From Polaromonas sp047303325 (GTDB lineage Bacteria > Pseudomonadota > Gammaproteobacteria > Burkholderiales > Burkholderiaceae_C): DNA of 64,000 bases. Below are positions 32,692 to 41,515 of the stretch, piece by piece. The notes under the pieces are model-generated. The model was not told where the DNA came from. It ran no database searches and saw only the letters and a program-made list of their open reading frames with translations. The number at the start of each line of letters is the position of its first letter. Position 1 is the first letter of the stretch. A program made the position numbers and the translations under genes. The DNA lies in NCBI RefSeq assembly GCF_047303325.1, contig NZ_JBKBEX010000004.1:1-64000 (forward strand), read 5' to 3'.

Positions 32692-33912
32692 ATGATGCGT
32701 ATCAGCACCCAGTCTTTTTATGAACAAAGCCAGAGCGCCATGGGCTCGCAGCAAAGCAGCCTGCTGCGCGTGCAGCAGCAAATCGGCGCCATGACCAAAA
32801 TCCTCGCGCCCTCGGACGATCCGCTGGGTGCCACGCGCGCGCTGGCGGTCTCGCAATCCATTGCGCTGAATTCGCAATACGCGACCAGCCGCAAGCAGGC
32901 CGGGCAGATGCTCTCGCTCGAAGAGAACTCCCTGCAAAGCGTGACCACCGTGCTGCAGAACGTCAAAAGCCTGCTGGTCGAGGCCGGCAACGGCACCATG
33001 ACCGACGCCGACCGCGCCACCCTGGCCACCACCCTGCAAAGCGCCTTTGACCAGTTGCAGGGCCTGGCCAACACCGACGACGGCAACGGCCAGTTTTTGT
33101 TTGCCGGCTTCAAGACCGGCAGCCCGCCTTTTGTGAAACAGCCCGATGGCAGCATCCTCTATGCCGGCGACCAGGGCCAGCGCCTGATGCAGGTCGACGT
33201 GTCGCGCCAGATGGCCGGCAGCGACGACGGCCGCAGCATTTTCCAGAGCGTGCAGGGCGGCGCGGGTTATGTCACCCAGGCCCAGGCCGGCAACACCGGC
33301 AGCGGCGTGTTCGGCGCGACCTCGGTGACCAACATCGCCGACCCCAATTACGGAAAAGACTTCGTCATCACCTTCACCACGCCGACCACCTACCAGGTCG
33401 ACACCAACACCGTGCCGCCGGTGGCCATCGTGCCCTCCACCGCCTTCACCGCGGGGAGCCCTATCCAGTTCGGCGGCCTGCAGCTCAGCATCACCGGCGC
33501 CCCCGCGGCCGGCGACAGCTTCCACGTGGCCACCGCGAAGAATGCCGGCACCGACGTCTTCGCCGCCATCAGCGACGCGATTACCGCACTGCGCGCCCCG
33601 GTCAACGGCGCAGGCCCGGAAGCACAGGCCAAACTGCTCAACGCCCTGAGCACCGCCAACCGAAAAATCACCAACGCCCACGACAACGTGCTCACGGTGC
33701 GCGCCTCGGTCGGCACCCGCCTGCAGGAACTCGACGCACTGGGCGACACCGGCGACAGCCGCGCCCTTTACGACAAAAGCTATTTGTCGGACCTGCAGGA
33801 CCTGGACTACGCCAGCGCCATCGCCGAGTTCTACCAGCGCCAGACCGCCCTGCAGGCCAGCCAGCAGACTTTTGTGCGGATCCAGCAGATTGCGTTGTTT
33901 AACTATCTGTAG
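32692..33912 (+). CDS. flgL: Hook-filament junction protein FlgL (HAP3)
   Basis: 406 aa from ATG 32692 (next ATG at 32695), with AAGGAG just upstream. Flagellin-like ends: 'RISTQSFYEQSQSAMGSQQS' and 'LAPSDDPLGATRALAVSQSI' at the N-terminus, 'YASAIAEFYQRQTALQASQQ' and 'TFVRIQQIALFNYL' at the C-terminus. The middle (165-290) is a variable domain. It converges on the minus-strand gene at 33928 with only 15 bases between, and no clear terminator is present. Confidence 0.96.
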   Translation: MMRISTQSFYEQSQSAMGSQQSSLLRVQQQIGAMTKILAPSDDPLGATRALAVSQSIALNSQYATSRKQAGQMLSLEENSLQSVTTVLQNVKSLLVEAGNGTMTDADRATLATTLQSAFDQLQGLANTDDGNGQFLFAGFKTGSPPFVKQPDGSILYAGDQGQRLMQVDVSRQMAGSDDGRSIFQSVQGGAGYVTQAQAGNTGSGVFGATSVTNIADPNYGKDFVITFTTPTTYQVDTNTVPPVAIVPSTAFTAGSPIQFGGLQLSITGAPAAGDSFHVATAKNAGTDVFAAISDAITALRAPVNGAGPEAQAKLLNALSTANRKITNAHDNVLTVRASVGTRLQELDALGDTGDSRALYDKSYLSDLQDLDYASAIAEFYQRQTALQASQQTFVRIQQIALFNYL

Positions 33913-33927
33913 GCGGGACGATTTTGA

Positions 33928-34467
33928 TCAGCTGGAAATAACCTGGGCAGCCGCGCGGCCCAATCTCAGTACCAGAACCAAAGAAGCCGCTGCCACCAGA
34001 CCGCCGACGCCGGCTTGCATCCAAAAATCGGTGGTCAGGCTGCAGCTTTCAAGTTGAAAGGCCTTCGCAAGTGCAGACCCGGCCGGGCCGGCTTTGCAAA
34101 ACTCCTCCTGCGGGTTGTGAAGCAAGGCTGCAATCGCCAGGAAAAAAGCGAGTGCCTGGGATAGCTCAATGGCGATCATGTCGGCCAGCGTTGGCGTTTT
34201 GGCGCTCAATGCTGCGATGACCAGATAGACAGTCATGCCTATGCCCAGTGCCAGCAAGGCCGCAACCATCATTTCGGGTGATGTGACCAAGCCAGGAATG
34301 TGTGTGAACCCCAACGGCAACTCCACTAGAGAGGGCAGATACAAGGATGCGATCGTCACCATGCCTGGCGTTAGCAACAGCGCCAGGCCCATGAAAAACA
34401 GTGGCTTGAATGGCCAAATGGGATTACTGGAGGTGTTGGCATTGGTACTCTGTTCTATGGTGCTCAC
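33928..34467 (-). CDS. Unrecognised four-helix membrane protein
   Basis: 179 aa. I do not recognise the family. Hydrophobic segments lie at about 23-45, 67-88, 100-118 and 150-170, so it is probably an inner-membrane protein with both ends in the cytoplasm. The N-terminus is polar ('MSTIEQSTNANTSSNPIWPF'), and two Cys lie in the loop before the last helix. It is the last of three minus-strand genes between flgL and fliR that have no known flagellar role. Base composition is lower in G+C than in the flagellar genes, suggesting later arrival. Confidence 0.65.
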   Translation of the reverse strand: MSTIEQSTNANTSSNPIWPFKPLFFMGLALLLTPGMVTIASLYLPSLVELPLGFTHIPGLVTSPEMMVAALLALGIGMTVYLVIAALSAKTPTLADMIAIELSQALAFFLAIAALLHNPQEEFCKAGPAGSALAKAFQLESCSLTTDFWMQAGVGGLVAAASLVLVLRLGRAAAQVISS

Positions 34468-34483
34468 TGTTGACTCCCCCTGT

Positions 34484-34984
34484 CTATTTGGTTTCGTTTG
34501 CCTCTGTCCTAAGCTGATGCGTCACCTTAAGTAGCGGACACTTGCTGGGTTCGGAAGCCATCTCCCTGACCAAAACGCTTTCGTCTCGTGAAAGGCAGCC
34601 GGCTGGAAAATCTACATATGCACCCTGACCACATGAACTGGAAATAGGCTCATAGGTCCCATCGGTTTTTATAAAAATCAAACCCCATGCACCATCCTGC
34701 ATTGCACCGGTTGCTGGAAATGTTTTGTTGTATTTTTCCAAGTACAACGGCCCGTAGTATCCATGGCTATCGCAAACCGTTTCCCAGTCGCCAGGCATCA
34801 ACTCGGTCAAGTTAACTTCTTGCACGTCGCCGGCCGCAACCGATTTGAGTTTGAACAGGAAGCGCGCTTCCACCAATGATTGCGGATAACCGAAGTGGCT
34901 CCAGATGAGCAGCGATGTGAAGACTAACGCAGCTGTCCCGAGGAAGCCGCGCAGCCGACCGTGTTTTCTTGATTGCGACATCAA
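34484..34984 (-). CDS. Unrecognised exported or membrane-anchored protein
   Basis: 166 aa (or 165 from the second Met). A hydrophobic segment at about 13-30 ('GFLGTAALVFTSLLIWSHFG') behind a basic start looks like a signal anchor. The remainder is soluble and probably periplasmic, with four Cys ('WETVCDSHGYYGPLY', 'SSSCGQGAYVDFPAGCLSR', 'SKCPLLK') that may form two disulfides. Family unknown to me. It lies 16 bases upstream of the four-helix protein and 21 bases downstream of the gene at 35006, so the three may form one operon. Confidence 0.65.
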   Translation of the reverse strand: MMSQSRKHGRLRGFLGTAALVFTSLLIWSHFGYPQSLVEARFLFKLKSVAAGDVQEVNLTELMPGDWETVCDSHGYYGPLYLEKYNKTFPATGAMQDGAWGLIFIKTDGTYEPISSSCGQGAYVDFPAGCLSRDESVLVREMASEPSKCPLLKVTHQLRTEANETK

Positions 34985-35005
34985 TTTTCCTTTTCGAGTC
35001 GGGTG

Positions 35006-35443
35006 CTACTCTCGTTTCGAGGTTCTCTGCTGGGTGGGACACCCAAGTGCCTCTTTGGAAACGGAAAAATCAATAATTCCCCCCGTTGCCTTGGAACGTT
35101 CGATCTCCTCGTCGTTCATCAATATTCGCCAAGTCGGCTTCACTCGGGCCCGTGCAGAGATTGCTATTTCCGGATGTGCCGCATCGGAAAAACGCAACAC
35201 GTAGAACGTCAATGCGTTTGGTGCTAGTGATGCGTCTTGGGTAACGCCCGATACGGGTGTGTAAAAAACAAAAAAGAAATTGCTTCTCGGTTCTGCACGG
35301 ATGGAGTGCAATTGCATGTCGCAGGTGCCATCTGCACGAACGGTAAAAACATATGAGTGCTTGAGCCCCAACCACGTGAGAGGCACCAATGCCATAGCGA
35401 CTAGGTAAGCAAGTAGATGGGCTGGTTTGCGCTTTATGTTCAT
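35006..35443 (-). CDS. Unrecognised small membrane-anchored protein
   Basis: 145 aa. The N-terminal segment 'AYLVAMALVPLTWLGLKHSY' (about 12-31) is likely a signal anchor. The rest seems extracytoplasmic with beta-strand character ('YVFTVRADGTCDMQLHSI', 'TFYVLRFSDAAHPEIAISA'). No known domain recognised. It is the first gene of the three-gene minus-strand cluster. G+C is lower than in the surroundings. Confidence 0.62.
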   Translation of the reverse strand: MNIKRKPAHLLAYLVAMALVPLTWLGLKHSYVFTVRADGTCDMQLHSIRAEPRSNFFFVFYTPVSGVTQDASLAPNALTFYVLRFSDAAHPEIAISARARVKPTWRILMNDEEIERSKATGGIIDFSVSKEALGCPTQQRTSKRE

Positions 35444-35674
35444 TTGAATTTCAATAGGATTTGTCGGTGCCTATGCGCCAAAGAATCGCAGCGTTCTCGG
35501 CGCTACTGCCTGTCACCTCCATCGGTTGATCAGGCCCAGGCATGACGCTGAACGGTATGCGAGCTCGCGAGGGAATGTCGGGCGGATTGTCTGCGCGCGG
35601 CCCTTTTTTGTTGGATTTATCAGCGCCGGCTTGTGAAAGCCTGGTCTATGCCCGTGGACACTGCCTAGGGCCTG
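35444..35674. other. Intergenic region between the unknown cluster and fliR
   Basis: 231 bases downstream of fliR and upstream of the unknown cluster, both on the minus strand. It should hold the promoter of that cluster and the fliR operon end. A GCGCGCGGCCC stretch followed by six T occurs on the plus strand near 35597-35613, but no stem is evident. No gene seen. Confidence 0.45.
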
Positions 35675-36469
35675 CTACTGCCGCAAACCCTGTAAAACCC
35701 CCAGCGTCCCCGCAAACGCGGCCGCAAAGCGCGGCTCCAGGAAGGGCGCGAGGTATTGCATCAGCAGCTGCAGCATGGCGATGCCGGCCAGCAGGGTGAT
35801 GGGGAAGCCGACCGCAAAAATGCTGAATTGCGGTGAGACGCGGTTCAGGATGCCCATGGCGAGGTTGAGGGTGAGGAGGGTGGCGATCAAAGGCAGGGCC
35901 AGCATGAGGCCGCCGGCCATGATCTGGCCGCCGGCGTTGGCCAGCAGGAACCAGCCGCCGGCCGCCAGGGGCGCGTCGGAGATCGGCAAAGCCTGGAAGC
36001 TTTCGGCCAGCACCATGACCAGCATCAAATGGCCGTCGACCGCCAGAAAAATCAGCATGGCCATGACGTTGAGCAGGCGCGCGACGACCATGGTGTTGCC
36101 GCCGCTGGTGGGGTCGAAAAAGGACGCGAAGGACAAACCCATTTGCAGTCCAGCGTATTCACCGGCGGCCTGCACGGCCGCAAAAACCATGCGCATGGAG
36201 AAACCCATGGCCGCGCCTATCAGGATTTGCTGGACCAGAATCCAGAAGCCGGCGGCGGAGACTATGGGCACGGCCGGCATGGCGCCCAGCGTGGGCGCGA
36301 CGACGATGGCCAGCAGCGCGGCCAGGGCGACCTTGGCGCGCCGCGGCACGGCGTGTTCGCTGAAGATGGGGGCGGTGCTGATCAGGGCCAGCATGCGCAC
36401 AAAAGGCCATAAAAAAAACACCAGCCAGAGGTTGAGCTGGCCCGAGGTGGCCGAAAAAACCGGCTGCAT
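35675..36469 (-). CDS. fliR: Flagellar export gate protein FliR
   Basis: 264 aa, about six transmembrane helices over the full length ('LWLVFFLWPFVRMLALISTA', 'VALAALLAIVVAPTLG', 'ILVQQILIGAAMGFSMRMVF' and more). The conserved 'AGEYAGLQMGLSFASFFDP' is typical. Part of the FliP5Q4R1 gate complex. It is the last gene of the minus-strand operon; fliQ ends 30 bases before its start. Confidence 0.95.
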   Translation of the reverse strand: MQPVFSATSGQLNLWLVFFLWPFVRMLALISTAPIFSEHAVPRRAKVALAALLAIVVAPTLGAMPAVPIVSAAGFWILVQQILIGAAMGFSMRMVFAAVQAAGEYAGLQMGLSFASFFDPTSGGNTMVVARLLNVMAMLIFLAVDGHLMLVMVLAESFQALPISDAPLAAGGWFLLANAGGQIMAGGLMLALPLIATLLTLNLAMGILNRVSPQFSIFAVGFPITLLAGIAMLQLLMQYLAPFLEPRFAAAFAGTLGVLQGLRQ

Positions 36470-36499
36470 GTTTTCTTATTGCCCGACGCGTGCCCGGCC

Positions 36500-36769
36500 T
36501 CAGCCCACGAGCTGCGGGATGGAGGAAAACAGGTTGCGCATGTAGTCCAGCACCAGGCCCAGCATCCAGGGCCCGGCGATCACCAGGGTGGCGAAGACGG
36601 CCAGCAGCTTGGGGATAAAGGACAGCGTCATTTCATTGATCTGGGTGGCGGCCTGGAACAGGCTGATCAGCAGGCCGGTGACCAGGGCCACCAGCAGCAG
36701 CGGCGCACCCAGCAGCAGGGAGAGCTTCATGGCCTCATAGCCCAGCGCCATGACGGATTCGGGTGTCAT
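36500..36769 (-). CDS. fliQ: Flagellar export gate protein FliQ
   Basis: 89 aa, the standard size. Two transmembrane helices: 'LLLGAPLLLVALVTGLLISL' and 'AVFATLVIAGPWMLGLVLDY'. Between them is the conserved 'FQAATQINEMTLSFIPKLL'. It is a core component of the export channel together with FliP and FliR. Confidence 0.96.
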   Translation of the reverse strand: MTPESVMALGYEAMKLSLLLGAPLLLVALVTGLLISLFQAATQINEMTLSFIPKLLAVFATLVIAGPWMLGLVLDYMRNLFSSIPQLVG

Positions 36770-36787
36770 GTGTTTTCTTTGCGCTCG

Positions 36788-37564
36788 CTAAAGATAAAAG
36801 CTTTGCGCCAGCGCGCCTATCAGCAGCTGCCAGCCGTCGACCAGCACAAACAGCATGAGCTTGAAGGGCAGCGAGATGGTGGCGGGCGGCACCATCATCA
36901 TGCCCATGGACATCAGCACGCTGGCGACGACCAGGTCGACGATGAGAAAGGGGATGAAGATGGTGAAGCCGATCTGGAAGGCGGTCTTGAGTTCGCTGAT
37001 CACAAAAGCCGGCAGCAGGATGCGCAGCGTCACCTGTTCGGGGCCTTCGAGTTTCTCGATATTGGCAAGCCTGGCGAACAGGGCCAGGTCGGCTTCGCGG
37101 GTCTGCTTGAGCATGAACTGCTTGAAGGGCTCGACGCCGCGCTCCAGGGCCTGCTCGGCGCTGATCTTGTTCTCTGAAAAAGGTTTGTAGGCAGTGGCGT
37201 GCACCTTGTCGAACACCGGCGACATGACAAAAAACGTCAGAAACAGCGAAAGGCCGACCAGCACCTGGTTGGGCGGCGAAGACTGTGTGCCTATGGCGGT
37301 GCGCAGCAGGCCCAGCACGATGAGGATGCGGGTGAAGCTGGTCATGGACAGCAGCAGCGCCGGCAAAAACGACAGCGAGGTCAGCAGCACCAGGGTTTGC
37401 ACGCTGAGCGACCATGTCTGGCTGCTGCCCGGGCCCTTGGTGCTGGTGATGCCGGGCAGGCCCTGGGCCGAGGCCAGCGCGGGCAGCAGCATGAAGGCCA
37501 GCAAAAGCAGGGCCGGCAGCAGCGGGCCGGCGCGGCGGCGCAGGCCGGAAAAATGCTTGTCCAT
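36788..37564 (-). CDS. fliP: Flagellar export gate protein FliP
   Basis: 258 aa from the ATG ending at 37564, which overlaps the fliO stop (ATGA); a longer open frame upstream runs through fliO and is rejected. A cleavable signal peptide covers residues 1-33 ('LLLAFMLLPALASAQG'). Family signatures are 'SFTRILIVLGLLRTAIGTQS' and 'PPNQVLVGLSLFLTFFVMSP'. The end 'LPFKLMLFVLVDGWQLLIGA' is typical of FliP. Confidence 0.96.
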   Translation of the reverse strand: MDKHFSGLRRRAGPLLPALLLLAFMLLPALASAQGLPGITSTKGPGSSQTWSLSVQTLVLLTSLSFLPALLLSMTSFTRILIVLGLLRTAIGTQSSPPNQVLVGLSLFLTFFVMSPVFDKVHATAYKPFSENKISAEQALERGVEPFKQFMLKQTREADLALFARLANIEKLEGPEQVTLRILLPAFVISELKTAFQIGFTIFIPFLIVDLVVASVLMSMGMMMVPPATISLPFKLMLFVLVDGWQLLIGALAQSFYL

Positions 37565-38034
37565 CAGTCGCGCTTCTTGAGCTTGTTCAGGGATTCGAGC
37601 AGCTTGCTGGAAAACGCACCGGTGCCGGCAAAGCCTGGCAGGGCAGGCGCCGCGTCGGCCTCGGGAATTTTTTGCGCGGGCATGCTGTGCAGGGCGTTGA
37701 CCTGGCCTGCCGCCACGCCTAGCACCAGCCACTGGCCGCCGACCTCGACGACGACCACGCGTTCGCGCTGGCCGACCATGGCGCTGGAGACGACTTTCAG
37801 CAGCCGGCCGCTGCCGCCGGCCTGCAGGCCGAAGCGCCGCGCCAGCCAGGCGCAGCCAAAAATCATGGCCAGCACCAGGGCCAGGCCCAGGCCGGCCTGC
37901 AACAGGCCCGCGGCACCGAAGGCGCGCACCGGTTCGGCGGCGGCCGTGGGAACGGTGGGCAGCGTGGCGGCGGCGGACAGGCAGCTGCCGGCCAGCACCA
38001 CGCCCGACAGCCCGCGCACAAGAAAAACTTTCAT
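37564..38034 (-). CDS. fliO: Flagellar export assembly protein FliO
   Basis: 156 aa. FliO helps the FliP ring assemble. A signal-like N-terminus (1-23) and one transmembrane segment at about 42-64 ('LLQAGLGLALVLAMIFGCAW') precede a small cytoplasmic beta domain ('LLKVVSSAMVGQRERVVVVE', 'VGGQWLVLGVAAGQVNALH'). Weak conservation is normal for this protein. It overlaps fliN and fliP by 4 nt and 1 nt. Confidence 0.9.
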   Translation of the reverse strand: MKVFLVRGLSGVVLAGSCLSAAATLPTVPTAAAEPVRAFGAAGLLQAGLGLALVLAMIFGCAWLARRFGLQAGGSGRLLKVVSSAMVGQRERVVVVEVGGQWLVLGVAAGQVNALHSMPAQKIPEADAAPALPGFAGTGAFSSKLLESLNKLKKRD

Positions 38035-38486
38035 CGGTTCAGCTTCTGCATGCGTTCGGACGGCGTGATGATGTCGGTCAGGCGTATGCCGAACTTGTCG
38101 TTGACGACCACCACTTCGCCCTGGGCGATCAAATAGCCGTTGATGAACACGTCCATGGGCTGGCCGGCCAGGCCGTCGAGCTCGACGACTGAACCCTGGG
38201 ACAGCTGCAGCAGGCTTTTGATGGTGATGCGGGTGCGGCCCAGCTCGGTGGTCAGCTGCACCGGCACGTCGAGCACGCGGTCTATGTCGCCGCGCGCGAT
38301 CTCGAAGGCGGCATTGCCCTGCAGCGGCTGGAACACGCGGTCGCCTGCCGCGGTGGAGGGGGCTGCGGGCGCAGCGGGAGCCGGGGCGGGCGCTGCGGCC
38401 GGCGCGCTGGACTGTGCCTGCTCGGCGAGCGCGCTGCCCCAGTCGTCGAGCTCGGCCGCGGGCTGCGCTTTGCTGTCTTCACTCAT
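38031..38486 (-). CDS. fliN: Flagellar motor switch protein FliN
   Basis: 151 aa. C-ring subunit that works with FliM and FliG in switching and export. An Ala/Pro-rich N-terminus (20-48) precedes the SpoA-like domain at about 65-150: 'VPVQLTTELGRTRITIKSLL', 'LSQGSVVELDGLAGQPMDVF', 'GEVVVVNDKFGIRLTDII'. It overlaps fliM by 8 nt and fliO by 4 nt, so translation is likely coupled. Confidence 0.96.
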   Translation of the reverse strand: MSEDSKAQPAAELDDWGSALAEQAQSSAPAAAPAPAPAAPAAPSTAAGDRVFQPLQGNAAFEIARGDIDRVLDVPVQLTTELGRTRITIKSLLQLSQGSVVELDGLAGQPMDVFINGYLIAQGEVVVVNDKFGIRLTDIITPSERMQKLNR

Positions 38487-39483
38487 GGTCTTTTCCCTTG
38501 CTGGAGTCGCTGTCCTGGTGGTGGATCATTTTTTCCACGCGCAGGGCATAGTGGTTGTTGGAGGTGCCGTAGCCGCATTCCATGACGGGCACGCCGTTGA
38601 CCTTGCCGATGATGGTGTCCGGGATCTCGATGGGCAGCACGTCGCCGGCCTGCAGCTTGAGCAGCTGGCCTATGCTGGACTGCAGGGTCAGGAAGTGGGC
38701 GCGCAGCTCGACCTCGGCGCTTTGCACCTGCTGCGAGAGCTGCTTGACCCAGCGCTTGTCGACCTCGATCGCGTCCTGCAGCGGGTTGGCCAGCAGGTCG
38801 CGTATCGGCTCGATCATGGAATAGGGGATGCAGACGTTGAGCGCCCCGCCCAGGGGGCCGAACTCGATCTGGAAGGTGGTGTTGACCACCACTTCGTTGG
38901 GCGCGACGATGTTGGCCAGCTTGGCGTGCATCTCGGCGCGCACGTATTCAAATTCGAGCGGATAGACCGGCTGCCAGGCGCTGCCGTAGCTTTCGAGCGT
39001 GAGGTTGAGCAGGCGCTTGATGATGCGCTGCTCGGTCTGCGTGAAGTCGCGCCCCTCGATGCGCACGTGGTAGCGGCCGTCGCTGCCGAACAGGTTGTCG
39101 ACGACCAGGAAGACCAGCTTGGGGTCGAACACGAACAGGGCCGTGCCGCGCAACGGCTTCATGTGCATCAGGTTGATGTTGGCCGGCACCGGCAGGTGGC
39201 GTATGAAGTCGCCGTATTTCTGGATCTGCACCGAACCGACCGAGATGTCGGCACTGCGCCGCATGAAGGTCAGCAGCGCGCCGCGCAGGTGGCGCGCGAA
39301 ACGCTCATTGATGACCTCCAGCGTGTGCATGCGGCCGCGCACGATGCGCTCGTCCGTGCCGAGCTTGTAGGTCGGCGGGCCCGTGGGCGCGGCCGGCCGC
39401 GGGGCCGCCGCGCCGGCGTCGCCGGTGACGCCCTGCAGCAGCGCATCTACCTCGTCCTGCGAGAGCTGTGCTTCATAGGCCAT
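38479..39483 (-). CDS. fliM: Flagellar motor switch protein FliM
   Basis: 334 aa. The N-terminal CheY-P binding segment is 'AQLSQDEVDALLQGV' (4-18). The middle CheC-like domain (45-230) has 'FARHLRGALLTFMRRSADIS', 'LRGTALFVFDPKLVFLVVDN' and 'GSDGRYHVRIEGRDFT'. The C-terminal SpoA domain lies at 245-325. Phospho-CheY from 4526 is the expected partner. The gene is located between fliL and fliN in the standard order. Confidence 0.97.
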   Translation of the reverse strand: MAYEAQLSQDEVDALLQGVTGDAGAAAPRPAAPTGPPTYKLGTDERIVRGRMHTLEVINERFARHLRGALLTFMRRSADISVGSVQIQKYGDFIRHLPVPANINLMHMKPLRGTALFVFDPKLVFLVVDNLFGSDGRYHVRIEGRDFTQTEQRIIKRLLNLTLESYGSAWQPVYPLEFEYVRAEMHAKLANIVAPNEVVVNTTFQIEFGPLGGALNVCIPYSMIEPIRDLLANPLQDAIEVDKRWVKQLSQQVQSAEVELRAHFLTLQSSIGQLLKLQAGDVLPIEIPDTIIGKVNGVPVMECGYGTSNNHYALRVEKMIHHQDSDSSKGKDHE

Positions 39484-39510
39484 GGGCGGATTCGGATTTC
39501 ATCGGCTGCT

Positions 39511-40002
39511 TTACTGCAGCATGAAGGTGGTGAACATCACGCTGGAGATCTTCAGCGAGGGCAGGTTGGCCACCAGGGGCTGGTTCAGCGCCACCATGAT
39601 CTCGGCGGCGAGTTTGGCTTTTTCCTCGGGCGTGATCAGCGCGTCGGAGGCGCGGTTGGACAGCACCGTGAGCAGCCGGCTGCGCACTTCGGGCAGGTAC
39701 TGGGTCACCAGCGCCTGGGATTTGGCGTCAGGCACCTTGAGCGTGACGGCGGCGTGCAAAAAGCGGTTGCGGCCGCCGGGCTGCAGGTTGACGGTCATGG
39801 GCTCGAGCGCCACAAACAGCGGGGCGGCCGGCAAAGGGGCGGCGGCGGGCGCTGCTTCAGCGCTGCGGCGGCTGCTCAGGTAATACGTGGCGCCCGCGGC
39901 CGCGGCGGCGGCCACGACCGACAGGGCAATCAACAGGGCGATAAGCCGGGGCGAAGGCTGGCGCGCGCTCAAGGGCTTCGCGGGAAGTGTGCTGGTAGCC
40001 AT
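39511..40002 (-). CDS. fliL: Flagellar basal body-associated protein FliL
   Basis: 163 aa. It has one transmembrane segment at about 20-42 ('LIALLIALSVVAAAAAAGAT'), an Ala/Pro linker and a periplasmic SPFH-like domain: 'FVALEPMTVNLQPGGRNRFL' and 'LPEVRSRLLTVLSNRASDAL'. The conserved end is 'LPSLKISSVMFTTFMLQ'. It supports stator function around MotAB. Confidence 0.95.
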   Translation of the reverse strand: MATSTLPAKPLSARQPSPRLIALLIALSVVAAAAAAGATYYLSSRRSAEAAPAAAPLPAAPLFVALEPMTVNLQPGGRNRFLHAAVTLKVPDAKSQALVTQYLPEVRSRLLTVLSNRASDALITPEEKAKLAAEIMVALNQPLVANLPSLKISSVMFTTFMLQ

Positions 40003-40127
40003 GGCTGTGTGGGAGTGGGTTGGTCAATGGATTGTTGGGGAAAAGGCCCCTGGTGCATCGCTGGAGCAGCAGGGGGAAAACGCTTCAACTTCGGCATTTG
40101 CCGGAGGCACCCGCCCTGCTTGTGCGC

Positions 40128-41495
40128 TCAGGCGTAGGTGTCCACCTTGCCGCGGCGGGGCATGGGTGGCGAGGCTGCGGGGGACTGGGCTTGCGCATCG
40201 GCCGGCAGGTAGCCTGGCTGGCCCGGTGCTCCGGGCCGGCCGTTCTGGCTTTGGTGGCCCTGGGGGGTCTGGTGGCCTTGCGCAAAGGCCGCCTGCTGCT
40301 GGCCGCCGGAATCGACCGAGGTGTTGCCCAGGCTGATGCCGCTGTCGGCCAGCGTGCTGCGCAGCTGCGGCAGGGCCGCTTCGATGGCGGCGCGCACCGA
40401 GGAGTGCGCCGACACAAACAAGGCCTGGACGTGGTTGTCGTTCATGCTCAGCGTGACCTTGAGCGGGCCCAGGCCGGGCGGGTTGAGCTGCAGCTCGGCC
40501 ACCTGCTCGCCAGTCTTGCCCATGTGCAGCATCTGCCGGCCCAGGGCTTGGCCCCATTCGCCGCTGCCGACTTCGGGTGTGAGCGCCGCCTGGCTTGGGG
40601 CGGCAGGCGCGGCCGGGTTGGCGGGCGCGGCCTGGGTGTGAACCGTGGGGGCTGTGGCGCTGAGGCTGATGCCAGGGCTTGCGGCCGGCGCTGCGGTTTC
40701 GGGCTGGCTTGTGCTGGTGGCCAAAGCCTGGGTCGCGCTGCCGGCGGTTTCAGCGGCTGTGTCCTTGGCTGCCGTGGCGGCGGGCGCTTTGGCCGAGGCG
40801 GGTTTTTGTTGCGCGCCTGTGTCCGAGCCCAGGACTTCGTGCGCCTCATCGCCGGGCCGCTGCCCGTGTCCTGAAGAGGCTTGAGACGCATTCTCCTGGG
40901 CCGCGCCGGCCGGGATGCTCATTGCCCCGGCAGGCAAGGCGACGGCTGTTTTGTCGCTTTCGGCGGCGAGCGCGGCGGGTGCAGCGGGTCCGGAGGCTTC
41001 CCGGCTTTTGCCAGGCGTGGCGGGCAAGCCGGATGCGAGCAGGGCTTGCGGCATTTGCGTTGGGCCGTCGCCGGCAGGGGCCGCATCGCTGGCGGCCGCG
41101 GTGGATGCGGCGGGCTCCGCCGGCAGTTCCGCCGAAGGCACGGCTGCGATGGCTGAAGCCGTGACGCCGCCTGCCGCGGCGGTCGAGGCGCTGTCGGCAC
41201 CTGGCGCTTTGGCGATGCGCGTTTCCAGCGGCACAAAAAGCAGTGCTGCGGTGTTGGCGATGTCGGTCGGTTCGGTTTTTTCTTCGGCGAGGCGTTTGGC
41301 AGGAATAGCCGTTGCCAGTTTGCCGCCGGGTTTGGCGGGCGCCTCGCCCGAGGCCGCGAGCGAGCGCGACAGCACCTCGCCGAAACTTTCGCTGTCGCTC
41401 GGGCTGTTTTCATCGACGCGCGCGGAGGCCGTGGAAGAAACGGTGCTGTTGGGAGCCGAAGCCGGAGAGGAGAGGGAAGGAGCTAGCAGGGACAT
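40128..41495 (-). CDS. fliK: Flagellar hook-length control protein FliK
   Basis: 455 aa from the ATG ending at 41495; the open frame continues upstream across fliJ but those residues are not FliK. Residues 1-310 are low-complexity, rich in Ala, Pro, Ser and Thr, as expected of the molecular ruler part. The C-terminal Flg_hook domain (about 315-410) has 'QVAELQLNPPGLGPLKVTLS' and 'AHSSVRAAIEAALPQLRSTL', then 'LADSGISLGNTSVDSGG'. The very end is Gln/Gly/Pro-rich. It acts with FlhB to switch export. A second FliK-like gene is at 51973. Confidence 0.94.
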   Translation of the reverse strand: MSLLAPSLSSPASAPNSTVSSTASARVDENSPSDSESFGEVLSRSLAASGEAPAKPGGKLATAIPAKRLAEEKTEPTDIANTAALLFVPLETRIAKAPGADSASTAAAGGVTASAIAAVPSAELPAEPAASTAAASDAAPAGDGPTQMPQALLASGLPATPGKSREASGPAAPAALAAESDKTAVALPAGAMSIPAGAAQENASQASSGHGQRPGDEAHEVLGSDTGAQQKPASAKAPAATAAKDTAAETAGSATQALATSTSQPETAAPAASPGISLSATAPTVHTQAAPANPAAPAAPSQAALTPEVGSGEWGQALGRQMLHMGKTGEQVAELQLNPPGLGPLKVTLSMNDNHVQALFVSAHSSVRAAIEAALPQLRSTLADSGISLGNTSVDSGGQQQAAFAQGHQTPQGHQSQNGRPGAPGQPGYLPADAQAQSPAASPPMPRRGKVDTYA

Positions 41496-41515
41496 GGCGG
41501 TTTCCAGTCTTGAAT

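Noticed and set aside
38140..40137. 665-residue plus-strand frame opposite fliN, fliM and fliL
   Set aside because: Antisense to three genes in conserved order; no recognisable domain.
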